In this document: one piece after another, positions 31,136 to 37,841 of the stretch
Layout of the letters: every line of letters starts with the position of its first letter
How positions within the stretch are numbered: position 1 is the stretch's first letter
NCBI GenBank assembly: GCA_002837415.1
Contig: PJCV01000001.1
Span: 434,001-498,000 of the forward strand
Direction of reading: 5' to 3'
From: Actinomycetales bacterium SN12
GTDB lineage: Bacteria > Actinomycetota > Actinomycetes > Actinomycetales > Microbacteriaceae
Length of the DNA: 64,000 nt
Notes under the pieces: model-generated
Told to the model about the DNA's origin: nothing
Seen by the model: only the letters and a program-made list of their open reading frames with translations
The model's database searches: none
Translations under genes and position numbers: made by a program

Positions 31136-32589
31136 GCACGGCAGAGCACATCGCACGGATCGGCGCCGCCAGTCCGCTGGTGACGGTCCTCGGCGACTTC
31201 CTGCTCGACGAGTGGTGGAGCGGGTCGATCGAGCGCATCGCACGTGAGGCCCCGGCTCCGGTGGTCGACGTCGACGAGCGCCGCGCCGCACCCGGAGGCG
31301 CGGCGAACACCGCACTGAACGCCGCACGACTGGGTGCGCGAGTGCGCGCGGTCGGCTCCGTGGGAGCCGACGCCGCGGGTGACCACGTGCGCCAGGCTCT
31401 GGCGGATGCCGGTGTCGACGTGACCCGGCTGCGGCCCGTGTCCGAGCAGCACACGATCACCAAGGTGCGGGTGAGCGCGGGCGACCAGCTGCTGCTGCGG
31501 GTGGACGAGACGCGCCCCGCGTCGTGGTCGGAGGCGGCGCTGCAGGTCTTCCTTGATGACGTGCGCGAGGCCGGCGCAGACGCCGACGCCCAGCTGATCT
31601 GCGACTACGGCTCGACCCTCACCGACGAGATCGTGCAGGCTCTCGCCGGCATGCCGCGCCCGGCGGTGCGCATCGTGGACGCGCACGACGTGCGCCGCTG
31701 GCGCGCCACCGCACCGGACGTCATCACGCCCAACGGCGCCGAGACCGAGACGCTCCTGGGCATGTCGCTCGGCGAGGGCGAGGCTCGCGTCGAGGCCGCC
31801 CGGGTCAACGCATCCGCCATCCTCGAGGCGTCCGGGGCGGATGCGGCCATCGTGACCCTCGACAGCAGCGGCGCAGTGCTGCTCGACGCGGGCGGCCAGG
31901 CGCATCGCACCCACGCGCATCCGACACCCGAGAAGCAGGCGTCCGGCGCAGGCGACGTCTTCGTCGCCGCCTTCACCGTGGCCAGGGCGGCCGGCTCGAC
32001 GGCGGTCGAGGCGGTGCAGTTCGCGCAGCAGGCGGCGGATGTCGCTGTGCGCACGCCCGGCACGTGCACCTGCTCGCTCGAGCAGCTGGACGCCTGGGCG
32101 TCGCGCACCAGCGGCGCGGCTCTCGACGCCGATGAGCTCTTCGAGCGGCTGGAGGAGCACCGCGACGCCGGCGCGCGGATCGTGTTCACGAACGGATGCT
32201 TCGACGTGCTGCACCGCGGTCACACGAGCTACCTCCGCCAGGCGCGCGAGCTGGGCGACGTGCTCGTGGTCGCCGTCAACGGGGATGAGTCGGTGCGCCG
32301 GCTGAAGGGACCGGACCGCCCGGTCAACCCCGCCGGCGACAGAGCACAGCTGCTGGCCGAACTGGCGTGCGTGGACTACGTGACCGTGTTCGAGGAGGAC
32401 ACCCCGCGAGCTCTGATCCGGCGGCTCCGTCCAGATGTCTACGCGAAGGGCGGCGACTACACCCCCAGCATGCTCCCCGAGGCACCGGACGTCGCCGCTG
32501 TCGGCGGGCGCATCGAGATCCTGGACTATGTCTCCGATCACTCCACCACGCAGATCATCGGCCGCATCCGCGCGGCTCAGCGGAACTGA
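31132..32589 (+). CDS. Bifunctional HldE-type kinase/nucleotidyltransferase (copy 2)
   Basis: Protein of 485 residues with the same two-domain order as copy 1. The PfkB domain is closer to classical HldE: LVTVLGDFLLDEWWSG, APGGAANTALNAARLGA, TKVRVSAGDQLLLRVDE, TPNGAE and SGAGDVFVAAF. The nucleotidyltransferase domain has NGCFDVLHRGH (354-364), VNGDESVRRLKGPDRPVN and YAKGGDYTP. ATG overlaps the aldehyde dehydrogenase stop and its own stop overlaps the next ATG by one base. Two HldE paralogues within 5 kb suggest two different activated sugars or a division of kinase and transferase duties. Confidence 0.9.
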   Translation: MSTAEHIARIGAASPLVTVLGDFLLDEWWSGSIERIAREAPAPVVDVDERRAAPGGAANTALNAARLGARVRAVGSVGADAAGDHVRQALADAGVDVTRLRPVSEQHTITKVRVSAGDQLLLRVDETRPASWSEAALQVFLDDVREAGADADAQLICDYGSTLTDEIVQALAGMPRPAVRIVDAHDVRRWRATAPDVITPNGAETETLLGMSLGEGEARVEAARVNASAILEASGADAAIVTLDSSGAVLLDAGGQAHRTHAHPTPEKQASGAGDVFVAAFTVARAAGSTAVEAVQFAQQAADVAVRTPGTCTCSLEQLDAWASRTSGAALDADELFERLEEHRDAGARIVFTNGCFDVLHRGHTSYLRQARELGDVLVVAVNGDESVRRLKGPDRPVNPAGDRAQLLAELACVDYVTVFEEDTPRALIRRLRPDVYAKGGDYTPSMLPEAPDVAAVGGRIEILDYVSDHSTTQIIGRIRAAQRN

Positions 32590-33623
32590 TGATGACTCCG
32601 ACAGCATCCGACCGAGGCCGCAGCAGACGCGGCGCGGCGCACTGGGCCGTGCACGCGGATCCGCCTCCTGCCGCTGTCGACGTGCTGATCCCCACCGCCG
32701 GGCGCGGCGCCGAGCTCGCGGTGACCCTCGCCGGCCTGGCCGCGCAGGACGACCCCGCCTTCCGCGTCGTCATCAGCGATCAGTCGCACGGTCCGGCCAG
32801 CACCGACGCCCCTGCGGTGCAGGCCATGATCCGCGTGCTGCGCGCGCAGGGCCGTGCGGTGCAGGTGCATCACCACCTGCCGCGGCGGGGCATGGCCGAG
32901 CAGCGGCAGTTCCTGCTCGAGCAGGCGAGTGCGCCGCGCGTGCTCTTCCTCGACGACGACGTCTGGCTCGAGCCGGGCGCCCTTCTGCGGCTGCACGAGG
33001 CGCTGACGGAGAGGGGCTGCGGTCTGGTCGGATACGCCGTGCAGGGCCTGTCGTACCTCGACGACGAGCGCCCGCAGGAGCGGCAGGAGTTCGCCGGCTG
33101 GCGGGGCCTGGTCGAAGCCGAGACCATCCGCCGCGGCAGCCCTGGGTTCGAGCGCTGGCCGCTGCACAATGCCGCGAACATGGCGCACAAGGCCGCCGAG
33201 CTCGGTCTGGACGACGATGCTCGCTTCGCCTACCGCATCGCCTGGTGCGGCGGATGCGTGCTGTTCGAGCGCGACGCGCTGCTCGTCGTCGGCGGCTTCG
33301 ACTTCTGGTCGCAGCTGCCGGCGCAGCATGCGGGCGAGGATGTCGTGGCCCAGTGGCGTGTCATGGAGCGCTTCGGCGGCGCCGGCATCCTGCCCAGCGG
33401 CGCGGTGCACCTCGAAGCGCCCACGACCATCGTCGATCGCAGGGTCGAGGCGAGCGAGATCGTCCTCGACCCCGATGTCACGTCTCCGGACCCGCCCGGG
33501 CCGGGAGCGCAAGAGAAAGGAAGCAGTCATGAGCGACAAGCCCAACCCCATCCAGATCCAGAAGTTCCTCGGCGGCATCGACTACCCCGCGAGCAAGGAC
33601 GACATCATCGCCTCCGCGCGTGA
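32589..33623 (+). CDS. Glycosyltransferase family 2
   Basis: GT-A fold protein of 344 residues. DVLIPTAGRGAELAVTLAGL is the nucleotide-binding start, FLDDDVWLEPGAL holds the metal-binding DxD, and WCGGCVLFERDALLVVGGFD with HAGEDV is the acceptor/catalytic part. The ATG at 32589 shares a base with the hldE stop. Oddity: the reading frame continues 95 bases into the DUF2795 gene. The last 31 residues or so look like out-of-frame translation of that gene, with no sign of a domain, so the functional protein probably ends near residue 313. Confidence 0.87.
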   Translation: MMTPTASDRGRSRRGAAHWAVHADPPPAAVDVLIPTAGRGAELAVTLAGLAAQDDPAFRVVISDQSHGPASTDAPAVQAMIRVLRAQGRAVQVHHHLPRRGMAEQRQFLLEQASAPRVLFLDDDVWLEPGALLRLHEALTERGCGLVGYAVQGLSYLDDERPQERQEFAGWRGLVEAETIRRGSPGFERWPLHNAANMAHKAAELGLDDDARFAYRIAWCGGCVLFERDALLVVGGFDFWSQLPAQHAGEDVVAQWRVMERFGGAGILPSGAVHLEAPTTIVDRRVEASEIVLDPDVTSPDPPGPGAQEKGSSHERQAQPHPDPEVPRRHRLPREQGRHHRLRA

Positions 33624-33723
33624 GTCCGGTGCCGACGACGCGGTCCTCGATGCGCTGAACGGCATCGAGGACCGCGAGTACGACGGTCCGACCGGTGTCA
33701 GCGAGGCCGTGGCCCGCGGATGA
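33529..33723 (+). CDS. DUF2795 family small protein
   Basis: Protein of 64 residues: NPIQIQKFLGGIDYPASKDDIIASARESGA, matching the DUF2795 pattern (a small helical protein of about 60 residues, common in actinobacteria). GAGAAAGGAAGCAGTC gives a good ribosome binding site, and codon use and motif conservation favour this frame over the overlapping glycosyltransferase frame. It overlaps the 3' end of the GT2 gene by 95 bases. No function is established. Confidence 0.88.
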   Translation: MSDKPNPIQIQKFLGGIDYPASKDDIIASARESGADDAVLDALNGIEDREYDGPTGVSEAVARG

Positions 33724-33726
33724 TCC

Positions 33727-35067
33727 TCACGGTGTGAGAGCGGCCCAGTCCACGGGAAGCGCCGCGCCGAGAGCCGCGAGCGGGGCGCGCGCCTTGGTCG
33801 CAACCTCCGCGACCTCGGCGTCGGGGCGGGAGAGCCAGGTGATCCCGCCCCCGGCGCCGACGGATGCTGTGTGAGCATCCACCACGATGGTGCGGATGAC
33901 CATGGCGAGGTCTGCTCTGCCATCGAGGCCCACGTGGCCGAAGCACCCGGCGTAGATGCCGCGCGGCCCTTTCTCGAGGTCATGCAGGATCGTCATCGCT
34001 GACAGCTTCGGCGCGCCGGTCATGCTCCCCGCCGGGAACGCGGCGTCGCACAGGTCGCCGAAGGTGGCGCCGTCGCGCAGCTGAACGCTGACCGTGCTGA
34101 CCAGCTGGTGCACCGCAGGATACGTCTCCACCTGCCAGAGGCGCTCCACCTCGACCGTGCCCGGGACGCCGACCTGCGAGAGGTCGTTGCGCATGAGGTC
34201 GACGATCATCACGTTCTCGGCGCGCTCCTTGGCATCCGTCCGCAGCTCTTCCGCGAGCCGCACGTCATCGTCGGGGGCGAGGCCCCGCGGTCGGGTGCCC
34301 TTGATCGGGCTCGTCGACGCCCGTGCGTCGCGCGTGGAGAGGAACTGCTCGGGGCTGGCGCTGAGCACGTGCTGCTCCCCCACCCACAGGTAGCCGCCGT
34401 GATGCGCCGGCGTCGCCGCGCGCAGCCGTCGGTAAACGGCGAACGGGTCGTCCGGGCGCGCGGCGGTGAACCGCGTGGTCAGGCACAGCTGGTACGCATC
34501 GCCCCGCTGGATCGCCTGGCGGCACGACTCGACGAGAGCGGTGTACTCGGCGGCCGTGTGCCGTGATGCTGCGGTCTGGGAGGCTGAGGCTGGCCGGACG
34601 GGCTCGAGCGGCGACGCGGCGAGCGCGTCATCCACCGCTCTCATCCACACCTCGACGTCCGCCTCGGGGGCGAGAGCGTACAGCTCGCCCGCAGCGTGGT
34701 CGATGGCGACGGCGCGCGTGACGGCGATCCAGGTCGGCGACGCCTCGCTGTCCGCGACCGGAGCGCCGTTCGCCGCCGCTCCGTGCTCGTAAGGCAGCCA
34801 CCCCACCCAGCCTCCGAGGAACGGGATCGCGGATGCCTCTCCCCGGCGACTCAGATCGATGCCGCGCACCGCCTCGGGATCGTCTTCGACGACGCCCGTG
34901 CCGATGAGGCTCCAGCCGTCGTGAGGGTCCACTCCGGCATCCAGCCAGAAGGCCTCACCTGCCTCTCCGCACAGGTGCGTGAAAAGAGCCGCCACGTCGG
35001 GACGGTGCATGCCCGCAGGTCGCGCGAGGGCGCGGGCGATCAGCGGAACAGGTGCGGGCACCTTCAC
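33727..35067 (-). CDS. pabB: Aminodeoxychorismate synthase component I (PabB-type chorismate-binding enzyme)
   Basis: Chorismate-utilising enzyme of about 446 residues. The signature Lys in SPIKGTRPRG is the PabB form (TrpE has Ala in that place). ERAENVMIVDLMRNDLSQVG and AAFPAGSMTGAPK complete the active site. It makes 4-amino-4-deoxychorismate for folate, relevant with folC elsewhere in this window. I favour the GTG at 35067, which has CGGGAGAG 9 bases upstream. An ATG at 35100 is also in frame but would put the start 3 bp from the divergent DedA gene. No glutaminase subunit (PabA) is adjacent. Confidence 0.9.
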   Translation of the reverse strand: MKVPAPVPLIARALARPAGMHRPDVAALFTHLCGEAGEAFWLDAGVDPHDGWSLIGTGVVEDDPEAVRGIDLSRRGEASAIPFLGGWVGWLPYEHGAAANGAPVADSEASPTWIAVTRAVAIDHAAGELYALAPEADVEVWMRAVDDALAASPLEPVRPASASQTAASRHTAAEYTALVESCRQAIQRGDAYQLCLTTRFTAARPDDPFAVYRRLRAATPAHHGGYLWVGEQHVLSASPEQFLSTRDARASTSPIKGTRPRGLAPDDDVRLAEELRTDAKERAENVMIVDLMRNDLSQVGVPGTVEVERLWQVETYPAVHQLVSTVSVQLRDGATFGDLCDAAFPAGSMTGAPKLSAMTILHDLEKGPRGIYAGCFGHVGLDGRADLAMVIRTIVVDAHTASVGAGGGITWLSRPDAEVAEVATKARAPLAALGAALPVDWAALTP

Positions 35068-35092
35068 AGCGTATGGCTCTCCCGCAGGCTTT

Positions 35093-35098
35093 ACGCTC
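35093..35098 (+). promoter_or_regulatory. Candidate -10 element for the DedA gene
   Basis: TACGCT, 5 bases before the GTG at 35104. There is no ribosome binding site, so the mRNA may be leaderless. Confidence 0.35.
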
Positions 35099-35103
35099 AT
35101 GGG

Positions 35104-35781
35104 GTGAACGACATCGTGCTCTGGATCATCGAGGCCGTTCAGACCGTCGATCCGGTGCTGCGCACCGTGCTCGCCGGTGTGGCGATCATGCTCGAGACGA
35201 GCATCCTGATCGGGCTCGTCGTGCCGGGCGACACAGTGGTGCTCGTCGCCGCGATCGGCGTCGACGGCTGGGTGGAGGGCATCGCCCTCGGCGTCACCGT
35301 GGTCATCGGCGCGCTGATCGGCGAATCCATCGGCTTCTGGCTCGGCACGTGGGCAGGTCCCTACATCCGCGCGTCGTGGCTCGGGCGCCGGATCGGCGAA
35401 CAGCACTGGGAGCGCTCGGAACGGTATCTGCGTCGCCGCGGCGGTCTGGCGATCTTCCTCTCCCGCTTCCTGCCGGTGCTGCACTCTCTCGTCCCTCTGA
35501 CGGTGGGCATGAGCGGGTACGCGTATCGGCGGTTCATCGCCTGGACACTGCCGGCCTGTGCGCTGTGGGCCGCGCTGTACGTGGGTGTGGCGGCCACGGC
35601 GGCCGGCAGCTACCCCGAGCTGTCCGAGCGGGTCCACTATGCCGGGTACATCTTCGTCGGGGTGATCGTCGTGCTGCTCGTGGTGCTGCTCGGCGGGAAG
35701 AAGCTGCTGGCCCGGCGCGAGGAGCGGCACATGCGTCGTATCGGCGAGCCCGAAGGCGGCGAGCAGCAGAAAGGGCAGTGA
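35104..35781 (+). CDS. DedA family membrane protein (VTT domain)
   Basis: Membrane protein of 225 residues. The DedA/VTT motif set is present: an early helix with ILIGLVVPGDTVVLVAA, GALIGESIGFWLGTWAGP, the FLSRFLPVLHSLVPLTVGMSG re-entrant motif with the conserved Arg/Pro, and C-terminal helices ending in a charged tail. Family members act in membrane homeostasis and undecaprenyl-phosphate or lipid scrambling. GTG 35104 lacks a ribosome binding site. It is head-to-head with pabB and followed 33 bp later by an App1-type gene. Confidence 0.9.
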   Translation: MNDIVLWIIEAVQTVDPVLRTVLAGVAIMLETSILIGLVVPGDTVVLVAAIGVDGWVEGIALGVTVVIGALIGESIGFWLGTWAGPYIRASWLGRRIGEQHWERSERYLRRRGGLAIFLSRFLPVLHSLVPLTVGMSGYAYRRFIAWTLPACALWAALYVGVAATAAGSYPELSERVHYAGYIFVGVIVVLLVVLLGGKKLLARREERHMRRIGEPEGGEQQKGQ

Positions 35782-35814
35782 CCGCCGCAGGCGAACCGTG
35801 AAAGACTGGAGCAG

Positions 35815-36837
35815 ATGTCTCCTGCCTCACCGGCGAAGATCCACTGGTTCGCCCGACTCGAACACCGCGTCCACGTCTGGCGCGAGCGCCGCGCCCGCCG
35901 ACGGGGACGTTCGGCGACGGCCGTTCCGTTTCCCGGGTACGGCAGCAGCGCCGGCTGGGTGCGAGTCGTCGGCCGCGCCCTGATCGTTCCGGCGCCGCTG
36001 AAGCAGACCCGCGGAGAGGCCAGCGTGCGCGGGTGGCGCTCGTTCGTCAGCATCCCGGTCAGCTTCGCCTCGGTCGTCGTCGAGATCGGCGGGCGCACGC
36101 ACACGGTCGTCGCCGACCGCGGCGGCGTGATCGACACCGTCGTCGAAGCGGATCTGCCGCCCGGGTGGCAGAGCTTCTCGATGTCGGTCGAGGGGCAGAA
36201 GCCGGTCGACGCCACCGCTTTCATCGTCGATGAGGACGTCGACTTCGGCGTGGTCTCCGACGTGGACGACACCGTGATGGTCACCGCGCTGCCGCGGCCG
36301 TTCATCGCCGCCTGGAACTCGTTCGTCGTCGACGAGCACGCCCGCACCCCGGTGCCCGGCATGGCCGTGCTGCTCGAGCAGCTGCGGCGCGACAACCCCG
36401 GCTCGCCGATGATTTACCTCTCCACCGGCGCGTGGAACGTTGCACCCACGCTGACGCGCTTCCTCAGCCGACACCTGTTCCCCGAAGGGGCGATGCTGCT
36501 CACCGACTGGGGTCCCACGCACGACCGCTGGTTCCGCAGCGGTCAGGCGCACAAGACCGGCAACCTGCGTCGACTCGCCGAGGAGTTCCCTAAGGTGCGC
36601 TGGCTGCTGATCGGCGACGACGGCCAGCACGACGAGGCGATCTACTCGCAGTTCCTCGAGGAGCATCCCTCCTCCGTCGCCGCCGTCGCTATCCGTCGCC
36701 TGCTGCCGGCCGAGGCGGTTCTCGCCGGCGGTCGCGCGTCGGGTGAGCACGCGGAGGGCAGCGTGCCGTGGGTGAGCGCCGAGGACGGCGCCGGCCTGCG
36801 TGAGCGCCTTGCCGAGGTCGGCATCCTCGCCGAATGA
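35815..36837 (+). CDS. App1/DUF2183-type phosphatase-domain protein
   Basis: Protein of 340 residues. An N-terminal beta-rich domain (GWVRVVGRALIVPAPLKQ, VVEIGGRTHTVVADRGG) is followed by the APP1 catalytic domain. That domain has a HAD-type motif SDVDDTVM (DxDxT), YLSTGAWNVAPTLTRFL and WLLIGDDGQHDEAIY. In yeast App1 is a Mg-dependent phosphatidate phosphatase, and this bacterial relative keeps the catalytic aspartates. No signal peptide or membrane helix is visible. The neighbouring DedA protein suggests a lipid link, which is inference. Confidence 0.88.
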   Translation: MSPASPAKIHWFARLEHRVHVWRERRARRRGRSATAVPFPGYGSSAGWVRVVGRALIVPAPLKQTRGEASVRGWRSFVSIPVSFASVVVEIGGRTHTVVADRGGVIDTVVEADLPPGWQSFSMSVEGQKPVDATAFIVDEDVDFGVVSDVDDTVMVTALPRPFIAAWNSFVVDEHARTPVPGMAVLLEQLRRDNPGSPMIYLSTGAWNVAPTLTRFLSRHLFPEGAMLLTDWGPTHDRWFRSGQAHKTGNLRRLAEEFPKVRWLLIGDDGQHDEAIYSQFLEEHPSSVAAVAIRRLLPAEAVLAGGRASGEHAEGSVPWVSAEDGAGLRERLAEVGILAE

Positions 36838-36850
36838 GCGCCCCACTGGC

Positions 36851-37771
36851 ATGAGCACCTCGCTGACCAGCGCTTCTCTGACGCGCGCTTCTCTGACGCA
36901 CACTTCTCTGACCCGCGCCGAGTGGACCGCCCGCGCCCGGGCGCACGCCGAGCGCGCCGACGCGCTCACGGCTGCGCACCGGGACAGACAGCAGCGCGGC
37001 GAGAAGCACCCGGTCGAGGACTTCCTGTTCACCTACTACTCGTACAAGCCCGCGCAGCTGCGGCGATGGCATCCGGGGGCAGGCGTGACGCTGCAGGATG
37101 CCGAGGAGCGAGCCGACTGGCGCTGGTACTCCCCCGGCGGCGCCGCTGGCGAGTACCAGCCCGACGCCGGGGCGTTCCGCGCCGAGAAGCCGCAGCTCGC
37201 ATCGCTCGTGGAGCGGATGCTGCGGCTCACCGCCGCTCGCCCCGGACAGTTCGGATGCTTCGGACTGCACGAGTGGGCGATGGTCTATCGCGCCGACGAG
37301 CACCGCCACGCCGTGCCGCTGCGACTCGGCCGGGCGGGAACGGACGCGGTGGTCGAGGCCGGCGACCTGCGGTGCACGCACTTCGACGCGTTCCGCTTCT
37401 TCACCGATGACGCCGTGCCGCGCAACCGCATACCGCTGAGCCGGGACAGTCAACCCGATCTCGAGCAGCCCGGCTGCCTGCACGCGGGCATGGATGTGTA
37501 CAAGTGGGCGGTCAAGCTCGGTCCGCTGGTGCCGGGCGAGCTGCTGCTGGATGCCTTCGAGCTCGCCTCCGACATCCGCCGCCTCGACATGGAGGCGGCC
37601 CCCTACGACCTCTCCGACTGGGGCGTGCAGCCGGTGCGCATCGAGACCGCAGAGGGCAAGGCCGAGTACGTGCGTCGGCAGCGGGCCTTCGCCGAGCGCG
37701 GCAACGCGCTGCGGGAGCGGATCCTGCGGGCCTGGCTGGGCGCTCCGCTCGGCTCCCCCGCCGCGCGCTGA
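36851..37771 (+). CDS. Conserved actinobacterial protein of unknown function
   Basis: Protein of 306 residues with KHPVEDFLFTYYSYKPAQL, RRWHPGAGV, GCFGLHEWAMVYR and LHAGMDVYKWAVKLGPL as conspicuous blocks. I recall similar actinobacterial proteins labelled 3-methyladenine DNA glycosylase; I see no glycosylase active-site motif that supports the label. The N-terminus (LTSASLTRASLTHTSLTRAEW) is encoded by a 15-bp tandem repeat and is probably flexible. ATG 36851 has no good ribosome binding site, and an earlier GTG overlaps the previous gene. It is the last of a plus-strand run from the DedA gene. Confidence 0.8.
   Translation: MSTSLTSASLTRASLTHTSLTRAEWTARARAHAERADALTAAHRDRQQRGEKHPVEDFLFTYYSYKPAQLRRWHPGAGVTLQDAEERADWRWYSPGGAAGEYQPDAGAFRAEKPQLASLVERMLRLTAARPGQFGCFGLHEWAMVYRADEHRHAVPLRLGRAGTDAVVEAGDLRCTHFDAFRFFTDDAVPRNRIPLSRDSQPDLEQPGCLHAGMDVYKWAVKLGPLVPGELLLDAFELASDIRRLDMEAAPYDLSDWGVQPVRIETAEGKAEYVRRQRAFAERGNALRERILRAWLGAPLGSPAAR
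36873..36917. repeat. 15-bp tandem repeat, three units
   Basis: Units at 36873-36887, 36888-36902 and 36903-36917 begin CTTCTCTGAC and encode a repeated SLTRA-like pentapeptide near the protein start. A degenerate partial unit precedes them. Confidence 0.8.
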
Positions 37772-37827
37772 TCTTCCGCGCCGCCCCTGCCCGAGTCAAC
37801 CCCCGCTGAGGAGCCGTGCGCGGGGAG

Positions 37828-37833
37828 TATGGT
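37828..37833 (+). promoter_or_regulatory. Candidate -10 element for the molybdopterin oxidoreductase gene
   Basis: TATGGT, 8 bases before the ATG at 37842, with no ribosome binding site between. Confidence 0.4.
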
Positions 37834-37841
37834 CCAGCAGC

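Noticed and set aside
20576..33723. Reading the sugar cluster as an LPS core locus from a Gram-negative organism
   Set aside because: All flanking genes are actinobacterial in type and order, and no lpx, Kdo or outer-membrane genes are present. The enzymes are LPS-like, the host is not.
36873..36917. Short tandem repeats as a CRISPR array (also 45941-46047)
   Set aside because: 15-bp units without spacers, in coding frame; no cas genes in the window.
36851..37771. Naming this gene 3-methyladenine DNA glycosylase
   Set aside because: I recall the label for relatives but see no helix-hairpin-helix or AAG active-site motif; left as unknown.
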